Origin: Anaerocolumna sp. AGMB13025
GTDB taxonomy: Bacteria > Bacillota > Clostridia > Lachnospirales > Lachnospiraceae
Direction of reading: 5' to 3'
DNA: 64,000 nt
NCBI RefSeq assembly: GCF_029689925.1
Contig: NZ_CP121445.1
Coordinates: forward strand, 4,696,501-4,760,500
Within the stretch, counting starts at the first letter, position 1. Each line of letters opens with the position of its first letter. Below, in pieces: positions 19,151 to 28,335 of the stretch. Under the pieces are notes generated by a model that saw nothing but the letters and a program-made list of their open reading frames with translations, was not told the DNA's origin and did not search any database. The position numbers and the translations under genes were made by a program.

Positions 19151-19235
19151 TAAGTTGTAAGAAGAGTATAAAAAGAAATAAAGAATCTGTAAAGGAAAAG
19201 AAAAACAGTGCTGTCCGATTTGAATGTGACAGGAT

Positions 19236-21317
19236 TTATTTAATTGTAGTTTCCATTACTTTATTCTGGATAAAACTGTCTAAAATCTGGTTTATTTCAA
19301 ACATGATTTCTTCCTGGCTGCTTTGTTTGAATTCCATGGCAAAGTCACTGCTAATAATTTTTCTGGTAACTTCGTTTATTAATTCTGCAGCATAACGGTC
19401 TGGATTTAATGGCATTGACAGAAAAATAAAAGTATCAAACCGGTCCATCGGTTCTTTTAATTTAATAACTGTCATGCCAAGTTCCCTGACTGCCTTTGAA
19501 TGCAGATGATATAAAACCACTCCTTTATATTTCAGGATGGCGGAACCTTTCTCCTGCTTGTTATTTAAGTCCTTTTCGATCTGCTTTCTGTCTTCACCTG
19601 CTTTAGCAAGAGAACGGCTGATAAAATGATTTAATTCCATTATACTATCGGCGGCAACCTGTTCAATAAACAGATAATTATGAATGAGTTGCAACACATA
19701 ATCACTGTATAGCTTGAGCCTGGTTACTTTGTCTTCTAATTGTGCTGCAATGACTCTGCTGTAATTCTTGTTTTCCGGCAGAAAGTTCTCAAGAACGTAC
19801 TGTATATGTTTTATATCAGCTTCATTCAGGATAGGATTTACCAGAATTGTGGGCAGCTCCGTAACCAAAAGTTCAACGGTAGTAATAATAAAATCGATAT
19901 GCTTTTGTGCCAGCCTTACAATATCCATATCCATAACTGAAATGATGGAGGAAATCCTGATATTGGTAAATACCCGTTCTATCTCTGATACCAGCAGCTG
20001 AGCTACTCCGATATCATTGGTACAGACAAGCACTGCCCGGTATATGAAAAGGGCATTGTTTTTTTCTTCTTTTACTGCTGCGCCGATATGGGTTGCCAGA
20101 TATGCTATTTCATCCTCGGGAAGAATGATATTTTCTTTTTCTTCAATAAATTTTGCACATTTTACAGCGGTTTTATATAGTTCGGGATACATTTCCTTAA
20201 TATCTTCCAGTAAAGGATTCATAATATCTAACTGCATTCTGATCCGGTAGACTGCCATCTTAAGATGCCCCGCCAGCCCCCTTAACAATCTCTCGTTATC
20301 CTCCAGATAGATACCGGTTTCCCGTTCCGCTATATAGATAACTTCTTTCGTCAGGTCGTATATTTTTATTTCATCCGTATCCTTTAAACTACCGTGTCTT
20401 TCTTGTATTTCAGCTCCTTTTATATGAATTACCATATATTTTATTTCTTCTTGCGTAATTACCCCCGGAAAAGAATTTTCCGGTGATAAAAACCATTCCT
20501 TAACCAGATAAAATAAGTCATCCTTTGGTACATCCATTTTTATATTGTCAAATCCACTTATCAGTTTTCCTTTTAAGCACCTTTGAATAGTTATGCTGAT
20601 TCTGATTACCAGCGCAATAAAGGAATTATCTGCAAACTGGAGGTTCAGCCGACGTTCAACCAGGTGAAGGAACTTTTGGATACGTTCTAAATTGATTATG
20701 TCTGTAATATCCAGAATTTCCAAACTTATTCGGTTCTTTATCTCCTCAATGTCCAGTTCTTCTTTTTCCCTGTTAAAAATAATGTTAATTATTTCTGCTT
20801 CATGGAATTGTTCATAAATCAAAGAAATCATAGCACTCCGAAAAGCTATCTCATTTCCCTCTACATAGACTCCAAGCCCCGGTTTTTTGATAATCCTTAA
20901 TTTATATTTCTCCATCCAGGGAACAAGCTTGTCTAAATCCGCACTGATTGTACCTTCTGTAACATCAAACAACTTAGTTAAGGTAAATAATTTGGTTATT
21001 TCCGTATTTTTTAACAATTCTGCTTTCAGCAAAGCCAGCCGTTGTTCCGGAGAATAGGTTAAATCTGCTTTTTCTCTAAGTATTGTGTTTTTCAGTCCTT
21101 CTCTCCTATTTTTTGGTATATTGATCCGGATTCCGGTTCCTTTCTTTTTCTCCAGCAAAATTCCATTGTCATTCATCCAATTCTCTATACTGTTTAATTC
21201 CCGGAGTACTGTCCTGGAACTGACGTTTACTCTTTCAGCTATTGTATGGATTGCCGTATAGTTTTCTTCTTCCAACAGCAGAAGGATTATTTTTTTACTT
21301 CTGGAGGTTAATTTCAT
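19236..21317 (-). CDS. BglG-type multidomain transcriptional regulator (HTH-PRD-PRD-EIIB-EIIA)
   Basis: 693 residues. N-terminal winged HTH (YTAIHTIAERVNVSSRTVLRELNSIENWM) and a second HTH near residue 110, two PRDs (about 180-400), an EIIB-like domain with the cysteine in VLVCTNDIG, and a C-terminal EIIA-like domain with LYHLHSKAV. Such MtlR/LicR-type activators read the phosphorylation state of a PTS and switch on sugar genes. No EII genes lie next to it other than the beta-glucoside set. Its start overlaps the MerR stop by four bases (ATGA), suggesting coupled translation. Confidence 0.92.
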   Translation of the reverse strand: MKLTSRSKKIILLLLEEENYTAIHTIAERVNVSSRTVLRELNSIENWMNDNGILLEKKKGTGIRINIPKNRREGLKNTILREKADLTYSPEQRLALLKAELLKNTEITKLFTLTKLFDVTEGTISADLDKLVPWMEKYKLRIIKKPGLGVYVEGNEIAFRSAMISLIYEQFHEAEIINIIFNREKEELDIEEIKNRISLEILDITDIINLERIQKFLHLVERRLNLQFADNSFIALVIRISITIQRCLKGKLISGFDNIKMDVPKDDLFYLVKEWFLSPENSFPGVITQEEIKYMVIHIKGAEIQERHGSLKDTDEIKIYDLTKEVIYIAERETGIYLEDNERLLRGLAGHLKMAVYRIRMQLDIMNPLLEDIKEMYPELYKTAVKCAKFIEEKENIILPEDEIAYLATHIGAAVKEEKNNALFIYRAVLVCTNDIGVAQLLVSEIERVFTNIRISSIISVMDMDIVRLAQKHIDFIITTVELLVTELPTILVNPILNEADIKHIQYVLENFLPENKNYSRVIAAQLEDKVTRLKLYSDYVLQLIHNYLFIEQVAADSIMELNHFISRSLAKAGEDRKQIEKDLNNKQEKGSAILKYKGVVLYHLHSKAVRELGMTVIKLKEPMDRFDTFIFLSMPLNPDRYAAELINEVTRKIISSDFAMEFKQSSQEEIMFEINQILDSFIQNKVMETTIK

Positions 21318-22090
21318 TGACAGATACCCCCTTTCCTTGTTTCATACACATGTATAATTGCTTTATATACAAACTCTGCAAGACCAGGTGTCTTTTTGTC
21401 TAAGGTTTCTTTCTCATCCAAATATGCCTGTGCGATTTTAATATAAAAGGTATCCTCCCATGAAATGAATTCACTAATAAAAGTTTTAAAAGCAGAAACA
21501 GACTCTTTGGCCGCTAAACTGTCAGGACCATCTTTCATGGCATTACAAAATTTTTCAAATACTTCTTCTCCAAAAACAATGAGTTTACCCAAATCCATAT
21601 TCATAAATTTTGAGGCATTTTCTATGGACACACCTCTAGGTACTATGCCGCTTTTTATTATTGGAAGAAAAAAACCGCTTTCCATTAGGGTTCGGATTTC
21701 ATTTGCATATGTTTTCCTCATTAGTTCAATTTTATTTTTGTCAAAATCCCTAAGCATTGTAATATTAAATTTATCGTTTAATATGCAGTCAACTGACAGT
21801 AACAATTTTTGCAGTCGATCCTGCTTTTCTAAAAGTATTTGTTTATGCTGCCGCATTAACTCTTTTTTCATCTCTTTAGGATATTCCAGCAACAAACGGA
21901 TTTCATCAAGGGAAATACCAAGCTCTTTATAAAATAGTATGCACCATAAACGGCGCAGGCTCTCATCATCATATTGGCGGTAGCCGGAAGGCTTCACCGC
22001 ACTTGGCGGCAGTAATCCAATTTCATCATAATATTGCAGGGTGCGTCGGCTTACACCGGAAAGCTTACTCACTTCATTTACGCTTTTCAT
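21314..22090 (-). CDS. MerR family regulator with TipAS-like effector domain
   Basis: About 258 residues. MerR HTH at the start (SVNEVSKLSGVSRRTLQYYDEIGLLPPSAVKPSGYRQY), coiled coil at about 75-110, and a long helical C-terminal domain (YLDEKETLDKKTPGLAEFVYKAIIHVYE) like the TipAS antibiotic-binding fold. It probably activates the divergent MFS exporter, whose promoter has the 19-bp spacer expected for MerR control. The second ATG, with GGAGG eight bases upstream, is preferred. It is in an unusual operon with the PRD regulator. Confidence 0.88.
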   Translation of the reverse strand: MKSVNEVSKLSGVSRRTLQYYDEIGLLPPSAVKPSGYRQYDDESLRRLWCILFYKELGISLDEIRLLLEYPKEMKKELMRQHKQILLEKQDRLQKLLLSVDCILNDKFNITMLRDFDKNKIELMRKTYANEIRTLMESGFFLPIIKSGIVPRGVSIENASKFMNMDLGKLIVFGEEVFEKFCNAMKDGPDSLAAKESVSAFKTFISEFISWEDTFYIKIAQAYLDEKETLDKKTPGLAEFVYKAIIHVYETRKGGICQ

Positions 22091-22159
22091 TACCATTTCC
22101 TCCTGAAAAATTTTATTAGTAATTTTTCGTAATTTTATTTTATTTTTATTGAAACCCGC

Positions 22160-22190
22160 TTGACTCGAACGTAACGTGATAGATTATATT
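22160..22190 (+). promoter_or_regulatory. MerR-type promoter of the MFS exporter
   Basis: TTGACT, 19-bp spacer with a partial dyad around ACGTAACGT, TATATT. The long spacer is the hallmark of promoters that need MerR-induced DNA twisting. About 185 bp of untranslated leader follow. Confidence 0.65.
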
Positions 22191-22373
22191 CTATTTTAGA
22201 CAAAGAACGGCACTTTGTAAAGTAAATAAGCGTCCAACACGATTTGCACGTAAATCACATCGCGCAGTCAGACTGTAAGCAGTAACTAAAATGCCGTATG
22301 ACCGGCTGGATAAAGACCCGACCGGTTGTTAGGTCCTATAACCATAAATATATTATAGCAGGAGGATTTATGT

Positions 22374-23795
22374 ATGATGAAGAACAATAAAAAAACACCG
22401 GACTTAGAACCGATTCCAAGGAACATTATGAATATTGCCTGGATTCTAGTACTTGGAGCCGTTATGCCTATGCTTGATTCAACAATGGTCAATATTGCAA
22501 TCAAGCACCTTAGTAAGGATTTTCGTGTGGGACTTGATTTAATTCAATGGGTAATTACAGGTTATGTATTATCCATGGCAATTTCCGTACCGCTTGTTGG
22601 CTGGCTGGTTCAGCGTTTCAATGGTAAATGGTTAATGATTGGCGCAAATATAGTATTCTTAGCTGCTTCCATAGCTTCGGGGCTCAGCCATAGTATCAAT
22701 TCCCTTATTATTTTCCGTATTGTCCAAGGTTTTGGTGCCGGGTTTATCGTGACCCTGGTGACTACTTTGTGTGTTGAAATTGCGGGAAGGGACCGAATGG
22801 GACGTATGATGTCGACGATTGGTATTCCAACGGTCCTGTGTCCAATTCTTGGTCCGGTGATCGGAGCTGTGATTGTCCAATTCCTATCCTGGCGATATAT
22901 TTTCTTTGTGAATATTCCGCTTGGTATTCTAGCAATCATACTGATGATTGTGATGCTGCCTGACTTCACGCCCTCAAATATAAAAGCAAAATTTGACTTT
23001 ATCGGTATTCTTTTATTGGGTACCAGTTCAGCGGCTTTGATTTATGGGATTACGAAAGCGGCAAAGAATGCGGCCTTTAATAATCTTACGACTATTAGTT
23101 CTGTTACTGCCGGGATTATATTTTTAGTCATTTATGTGATTTATGCTGCCCTTAGAAAGGAACACGCAATTCTCCCATTACACTTGTTTAAGCTGAAAAA
23201 TTTCAGTGCTGTCCTAATTGGCCTGTTCCTTGCAGGAATTGCTACCAATGGGCCAATGTTATTATTGCCTTTGTTTTTCCAAAATATTAAGGGCTTCTCC
23301 GTTTTGAGTGCGGGATTAATCCTGATTCCACAAGGTCTTGGTATATTATTGGCCAGACCATTGATTGGTAAGTTAACAGATAAATCAGGAGCCCGTAATG
23401 TAGTCTTGGTAAGTTTACTTTTAGCCATCCTGGGCACAATTCCATTTATCTTCTTCAATGAGGCGTCTTCGCTTCCTGTTATGTGTGCTGTGTTGTTTAT
23501 CCGCGGTATCGGTATTGGTGGTATCACGGTTCCAATGATGACGGATGCATACACTGGTATGGTCAAACAGGAAATAGCCCAAGCCAGCGTCGGAACCCGG
23601 CTCGTCCAAAATATTGGCGGTGCTTTTGGCTCAGCAGTGCTTGCAACGGTTGTCAGCCTTTCAATCCACGGTAACGAACCGACAATACCTCTTATGACAA
23701 CGGCTTATCACGATGGTTTCCTGTTAGCCTTATTCCTTAGCCTTGTAATGCTTATTCCAACTTTGTTCTTAACGAACAAGAAATCTGAGAAATAA
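22374..23795 (+). CDS. MFS multidrug exporter, DHA2 (EmrB) type
   Basis: 473 residues with 14 predicted helices. Early motifs LDSTMVNIAIKHLSKDF and WVITGYVLSMAISVPLVGWLVQRF and the motif C region (GPVIGAVIVQFLSWRYIFFVNIPLG) are diagnostic of the EmrB/QacA branch. It uses the proton gradient to expel drugs. AGGAGGATTTATGT precedes the start. Divergent from a TipAS-like MerR regulator. Confidence 0.95.
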   Translation: MMKNNKKTPDLEPIPRNIMNIAWILVLGAVMPMLDSTMVNIAIKHLSKDFRVGLDLIQWVITGYVLSMAISVPLVGWLVQRFNGKWLMIGANIVFLAASIASGLSHSINSLIIFRIVQGFGAGFIVTLVTTLCVEIAGRDRMGRMMSTIGIPTVLCPILGPVIGAVIVQFLSWRYIFFVNIPLGILAIILMIVMLPDFTPSNIKAKFDFIGILLLGTSSAALIYGITKAAKNAAFNNLTTISSVTAGIIFLVIYVIYAALRKEHAILPLHLFKLKNFSAVLIGLFLAGIATNGPMLLLPLFFQNIKGFSVLSAGLILIPQGLGILLARPLIGKLTDKSGARNVVLVSLLLAILGTIPFIFFNEASSLPVMCAVLFIRGIGIGGITVPMMTDAYTGMVKQEIAQASVGTRLVQNIGGAFGSAVLATVVSLSIHGNEPTIPLMTTAYHDGFLLALFLSLVMLIPTLFLTNKKSEK

Positions 23796-23882
23796 CATTA
23801 CCACAGTTGATCTGGTAAAGGAGTTCTTTCCTACAGGGTCTATTTATTGCTGCATCAGGCTGTCGTCTTCAGTTAGGTGCTA

Positions 23883-23923
23883 TGGGATCAGGCTGGCTTT
23901 AAATGAAAGCCGGCTTTATCCCA
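23883..23923. terminator. Bidirectional terminator between MFS and helicase genes
   Basis: TGGGATcaGGCTGGCTTT / AAAGCCGGCTTTATCCCA stem-loop in the convergent gap. Confidence 0.75.
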
Positions 23924-23939
23924 TGCTCTGCCACTATTT

Positions 23940-25385
23940 TCACTCCACAACCTTCGTTACCTTTAACAACCTGCCCCCGATTTTGGTATCTTTCATTGCT
24001 TCCAGTACCAAGGAACCTTTTCCGTTTAGGATTTCAACATAGGTAAGAGTATCCTGTATGGTTATTATTCCAATATCCTCTGCCATAACACCCTCCAGAT
24101 TGGATATGACTCCGACAAAATTAGTGGCTCTGAGCTTCTTTTTCTTACCGCCATTGAAACGTAATTTCATTATCTCCGCATTTAACCGGTCACTTTTCAT
24201 TTTTTTAAGCTGCGGTGCCATATCCATTTTTTCCTCAAAGGAAGGTTTATGAAGGGATATTTCCTCTTTCCCAGGTTTGGTTAATTCCTGAATGGAAAAC
24301 CCAACCAGCTTCTCGATGTCCTGCAAATATCTGGTTTGTGCCGGAACCACAAAGGTAATGGCTTTCCCTATTTGTCCGGCACGCCCTGTTCTTCCGGTCC
24401 GATGGACATAATTTTCCTCATCCAAAGGTATATCATAGTTAATAACCAGGGAGACATTTTCTATATCGATACCTCTTGCCGCAACATCTGTGGCGATTAA
24501 ATAGCGGTACTCTCCTCTTTTAAATCGTTTCATTGCAGATAACCGGTGTTCCTGTTCCATGCCGCCATGTATTTTATTACAGGCATAACCGGAATACTTC
24601 AGACGTTCATATACCTGGTCCACCCTGTCTTTGGTACTGCAAAAGATAATACAGCTATCGGGGTTTTCAATAATCATAATACCGGTAAGCAGTTCAAACT
24701 TATCTTCTTCATAGGTCTTATAAAGAAAATGATGAATATCTGCAGTCACGACACTATTCACACTGACATCTATATTTACCAAATCTCTCATATACTTTGC
24801 TGAGATACGTTTTACTTCTTCGGACATGGTAGCAGAAAACAACATGGTCATCCGTTCCCCGGGCAGTTCATTTATAATTGCTTCTACCTGACTGGTAAAC
24901 CCCATATCAAACATCCGATCGGCTTCATCTATTACTAAATAGTTAATATTACTTAAAACTAAGGTGCCTTTCTTTATATGGTCCATAACACGCCCCGGTG
25001 TCCCGGCAACGATATGTGTTTTCTGCTTCAACTCTGCTTTTTCGCTGGAAAACGGATGACCTCCATAGATTGCAGCTGCTTTTATTCTTTTAAATCTGCC
25101 TATATTGATAAAATCCTCTTTTACCTGAACTGCAAGCTCCCTTGTTGGAGTCAGAATAAGAGCTTGGGGCTTATTTTCAAGCCAATCAATCATTTCACAG
25201 ATTGGAATTGCATATGCGGCAGTTTTGCCGCTGCCCGTCTGTGCTTGGACGATAAGGTCGTTTTTTTCTAAGGCGGAGGGAATGACTCTGGCCTGAACTT
25301 CGGTAGGTATATCAAAACTAAGCCCCTTCAGTGCCTTTATGATATCCTCACTAATTACAAATTCCTGAAAACTTCTATTCTCCAT
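23940..25385 (-). CDS. dbpA: DEAD-box ATP-dependent RNA helicase, DbpA/YxiN type
   Basis: 481 residues. RecA-like domain 1 has AQTGSGKTAAYAIP, PTRELAVQ, VIDEADRMF and SAT; domain 2 has HGGMEQEHR, ATDVAARGIDI and HRTGRTGRAG. The C-terminal 75 residues (ATNFVGVISNLEGVMAEDIG...) form the DbpA RNA-binding domain that targets hairpin 92 of 23S rRNA. It would act in late 50S subunit assembly. Confidence 0.94.
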   Translation of the reverse strand: MENRSFQEFVISEDIIKALKGLSFDIPTEVQARVIPSALEKNDLIVQAQTGSGKTAAYAIPICEMIDWLENKPQALILTPTRELAVQVKEDFINIGRFKRIKAAAIYGGHPFSSEKAELKQKTHIVAGTPGRVMDHIKKGTLVLSNINYLVIDEADRMFDMGFTSQVEAIINELPGERMTMLFSATMSEEVKRISAKYMRDLVNIDVSVNSVVTADIHHFLYKTYEEDKFELLTGIMIIENPDSCIIFCSTKDRVDQVYERLKYSGYACNKIHGGMEQEHRLSAMKRFKRGEYRYLIATDVAARGIDIENVSLVINYDIPLDEENYVHRTGRTGRAGQIGKAITFVVPAQTRYLQDIEKLVGFSIQELTKPGKEEISLHKPSFEEKMDMAPQLKKMKSDRLNAEIMKLRFNGGKKKKLRATNFVGVISNLEGVMAEDIGIITIQDTLTYVEILNGKGSLVLEAMKDTKIGGRLLKVTKVVE

Positions 25386-25744
25386 AGCTAAGTCTCTCTT
25401 TCAATTTAAAATGACCCTCTATTTTAAAATGACCCTAAACAATAAATACCGCCGTATCTATCAGATAAATCTTAATCATTTTTTTCGGTTAAGTCTAACT
25501 TATTGTACAGGAAGCTACCTTACATTGCAATAAAAACGGTTTTTGAGATCAAGGCTAAAGTATGAATAATCATCCGTAAGTGCTCAGCAGTATCCTGATA
25601 TAACCTTATTTTTAAGAATCTTATAATATAGGTTTGCTATTATGACCTGCATTTGTTATCATATAATTTATAGAAAAATAATAATCAGACCGCTACAACA
25701 GCGATTTTTTACGTCTATTACATGGATATAAAAGAGGAGTTAAC
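25386..25744. other. Divergent intergenic region, no gene seen
   Basis: 359 bp between the divergent helicase and RsmH-like genes. It has a small direct repeat near the helicase start (AAAATGACCCT twice). No convincing promoter, hairpin or small ORF was found. Confidence 0.5.
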
Positions 25745-26794
25745 ATGGATAATCAAGAGCAAAAACACCAGCGCCGCATTAGATATAAAGGTACCCATCC
25801 AAAAGCTTTTAATGAGAAATATAAGGAACTGCAGCCAGAGTTATATGCCGATGCAGTGGCAAAGGTAATTCAAAAAGGAAATACTCCTGCGGGAATGCAT
25901 CGTTCCATCTGCGTCAAAGAAATTCTTGACATTTTGCAAATCAAGCCTGGACAAACTGGTTTAGATGCAACCTTAGGGTATGGCGGACATACCTTAGAGA
26001 TGCTGAAGTGTTTAAATTCAAAGGGTCACCTTTATGCTACAGATGTAGATTCCGTCGAATTACCCCGAACCAAAGAGCGGCTAGAACGTTTCGGGTATGG
26101 TCCTGAAATTTTAACAATAAGACAGACAAACTTTTCTAATATTGACCAGATTGCCTTAGAATCTGGACCTTTGGATTTTATACTGGCAGACTTAGGGGTT
26201 TCTTCCATGCAGATAGACAATCCGGAAAGAGGATTTTCTTTTAAGACAGATGGACCCTTAGACTTACGTCTTAATCCATCCAAAGGCATCTCAGCGGCGG
26301 AGCGTCTTAAAACGATATCACAGGATGAATTAAACGGTATGTTATTAGAAAATGCGGACGAGCCTTATTCTGCGGAAATATCCCGTGCCATAATTTATGC
26401 TATAAAAAAAGGAACAACAATTACAACAACAAGAGAATTAAAGCAAATTATCAACGATGCACTGAACTTTATTCCAGAAAAAGAACGTAGCGAAGCAGTT
26501 AAAAAATCCTGTCAAAGATGCTTTCAAGCGTTGCGGATTGATGTCAATAATGAATTGGAAGTGTTATATGAATTCTTGGAAAAACTCCCTGCCGCTATGG
26601 CTGAGAGCGGACGGGTGGCTATCCTTACGTTTCATTCCGGAGAAGACCGTCTTGTTAAAAAATCCTTCCAGCGCTTTTACCGCGATGGAATCTATAGAGA
26701 AATAGCACCGGAAGCCATTCGTCCCTCCAAGGAGGAATGTATCTCCAATAGCCGTGCGAAATGTGCAAAATTACGTTGGGCAATAAAGGCTTAA
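25745..26794 (+). CDS. RsmH-like rRNA (cytosine-N4)-methyltransferase paralogue
   Basis: 349 residues. SAM site LDATLGYGGHTLEML, the DFILADLGVSSMQIDNPERGFSF block and the GRVAILTFHSGEDRLVKKSFQRF segment are RsmH/MraW signatures. RsmH methylates C1402 of 16S rRNA. This copy has an extra 45-residue basic N-terminus (RRIRYKGTHPKAFNEKY) and stands alone rather than in a cell-division cluster, so it is probably a second, lineage-specific paralogue that may have another RNA target. GAGGAG precedes the start. Confidence 0.88.
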   Translation: MDNQEQKHQRRIRYKGTHPKAFNEKYKELQPELYADAVAKVIQKGNTPAGMHRSICVKEILDILQIKPGQTGLDATLGYGGHTLEMLKCLNSKGHLYATDVDSVELPRTKERLERFGYGPEILTIRQTNFSNIDQIALESGPLDFILADLGVSSMQIDNPERGFSFKTDGPLDLRLNPSKGISAAERLKTISQDELNGMLLENADEPYSAEISRAIIYAIKKGTTITTTRELKQIINDALNFIPEKERSEAVKKSCQRCFQALRIDVNNELEVLYEFLEKLPAAMAESGRVAILTFHSGEDRLVKKSFQRFYRDGIYREIAPEAIRPSKEECISNSRAKCAKLRWAIKA

Positions 26795-26818
26795 CATTAT
26801 TATATTTATGATAAAATG

Positions 26819-26867
26819 GTACGTCAAGAAACTTGGTATTTTCAATTCTTTCTTGATGTACTATTTT
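26819..26867 (+). terminator. Intrinsic terminator after the RsmH-like gene
   Basis: GTACGTCAAGAAA / TTTCTTGATGTAC stem with a 17-nt loop, followed by TATTTTT. Confidence 0.85.
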
Positions 26868-26938
26868 TAGGCTTAAAATAGAATCAATGTTCTGAACATA
26901 ATACTACTTTGGTTATGATTCAGCCATCGGTAATCACA

Positions 26939-27268
26939 CTATTTTGGGTTCTTATTTTGCTTAATATGCTCAATGCCCCATGTGTTCATAGCCTCCAAAA
27001 TTGGTTTCAATGAATACCCAAGATCAGTTAATGAATATTCTACCCTTGGCGGAACTTCCGGATAGACTTTTCTTTCAATTATTCCGTCAGTCTCCAACTG
27101 TCTTAATTGCTGTGTTAACATCTTCTGACTAATTCCATTAATTCCTTTATTCAGCTCAGAGAATCTTTGGGTTCCATTATTATGCAGATTTCTTATTATT
27201 AAGACTTTCCATTTATGTCCTATCAGATTTACAGTATGTTCAATCGGACATGATTTATCACACGGCAT
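26939..27268 (-). CDS. HxlR family transcriptional regulator
   Basis: About 109 residues: a winged HTH with the family start CPIEHTVNLIGHKWKVLIIRNL and the conserved GISQKMLTQQLRQLETDGIIERKVYPEVPPRVEYSLTDLG segment. An ATG with GGAGG nine bases upstream is the start; the longer frame is not needed. HxlR regulators often sense reactive aldehydes or quinones. It is divergent from a cupin-VOC pair that it probably controls. Confidence 0.92.
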   Translation of the reverse strand: MPCDKSCPIEHTVNLIGHKWKVLIIRNLHNNGTQRFSELNKGINGISQKMLTQQLRQLETDGIIERKVYPEVPPRVEYSLTDLGYSLKPILEAMNTWGIEHIKQNKNPK

Positions 27269-27308
27269 GATTCTTCCTCCAATATATTCATTCAATACTT
27301 ACTATTTG

Positions 27309-27321
27309 GTTCGTACTGAAC
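27309..27321. promoter_or_regulatory. Candidate HxlR operator
   Basis: GTTCGTACTGAAC, a near-perfect palindrome 41 bp upstream of the HxlR start and within the divergent region. Confidence 0.5.
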
Positions 27322-27456
27322 TAAAAAGTGCCTTCTTGCGAAATTAAAGTAACTATACTATGATGATTTTACAGTAATTCATTTTAAAATTCAAGCGCTT
27401 GTATTTTATTATGCATAATTACTGCATATAATAAAGCTTAATAAAGGAGAATTTGT

Positions 27457-27783
27457 ATGCAAAAAATTAATATTGAAAATATAATAGATTTTGCAGTTGA
27501 AAAAAGCAGCAGAAAAGAACTGTTCAAAGAAGGACTCTTAGATATAGGGCTATTACTTTATGCCCCGGGACAAGTAACACCAGATCATAAACATTCGGAT
27601 ATTGATGAAATCTTTTATATAATTTCTGGCCAAGGCACAATTACAATTAACAAGGAACCAATGCTTATAAAAGAAAAAGATATCATCTTTTCTCCTCATG
27701 GCGAAACACATGGATTCCAAAATACAGCTTCCACCAATTGGGTAGTACTGCAAATTAAAATGACTTTATCAAAAGAGGACTAA
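27457..27783 (+). CDS. Single-domain cupin protein
   Basis: 108 residues forming one cupin barrel. Motif 1 (PGQVTPDHKHSDIDEIFYIISGQG) supplies the two His and Glu metal ligands and motif 2 (FSPHGETHGFQN) the third His. These proteins bind a divalent metal and act as dioxygenases, isomerases or sensors. AAAGGAG is upstream. It is followed after 31 bp by a VOC protein, and both are divergent from an HxlR regulator. Confidence 0.88.
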   Translation: MQKINIENIIDFAVEKSSRKELFKEGLLDIGLLLYAPGQVTPDHKHSDIDEIFYIISGQGTITINKEPMLIKEKDIIFSPHGETHGFQNTASTNWVVLQIKMTLSKED

Positions 27784-27814
27784 ATTCAAGTCCAAAAACA
27801 AGGAGGTATTCATT

Positions 27815-28195
27815 ATGTTTACACACATTGATCACGTCGCAATCTCGGTAAAAGACAGGGATAAATCGATTGCATTCTATGAAAACAACTTTGGTTTTAA
27901 ACAATATTTTGAGCATGATGTTCCGGACGTACCCGGAATCGAAAAAGTAGTCTATCTTCAATTAGGTGAGACTATACTGGAACTTGAACACTGGACTAAG
28001 GAAAAAGCAAATTCCGGATACCACTTCTGCCTAATCAGTGATGATTTTGATGCCGATTACGACAGACTCATAAGTTTGGGTGTGCCGGTAGTAACAAAAC
28101 CACATATTCCAAGCCCCAGAACCCCGCGGGAAAAAGGGTGGAAAAGGGTAGTTTTTAAAGGTCCGGACGACGAACGTATTGAATTTCGAGGTTAA
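27815..28195 (+). CDS. VOC family (glyoxalase-like) protein
   Basis: 126 residues. FTHIDHVAISVKDRDKSIAFYENNFGF begins the first module and KGPDDERIEFRG ends the second, placing the metal-binding His and Glu as in lactoylglutathione lyase-like proteins. It has AAGGAGG and forms a small operon with the cupin gene. Together with HxlR control, a role in detoxifying a reactive carbonyl is a reasonable guess, not shown. Confidence 0.88.
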   Translation: MFTHIDHVAISVKDRDKSIAFYENNFGFKQYFEHDVPDVPGIEKVVYLQLGETILELEHWTKEKANSGYHFCLISDDFDADYDRLISLGVPVVTKPHIPSPRTPREKGWKRVVFKGPDDERIEFRG

Positions 28196-28249
28196 CCGAT
28201 TTCTGGAAAAATCAGATGCTGCTGTTATTCATCCGTATCAAAATAAAAA

Positions 28250-28313
28250 TGGGCTGTCGCAAAATCAAAAACTAAATTACCACAGGTTGGTATCCTGTAT
28301 TTGCGACAGCCCA
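28250..28313. repeat. Palindromic element, GGCTGTCGC ends, acting as terminator
   Basis: Arms TGGGCTGTCGCAAA and TTTGCGACAGCCCA are a perfect 14-bp inverted repeat, flanked by AAAAAT and TTTTTATT, so it can terminate both convergent genes. The interior keeps TCAAAAACTAAATTACC and TATCCTGTA from the dispersed family. Confidence 0.85.
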
Positions 28314-28335
28314 TTTTTATTATTGAGTTTATTTC

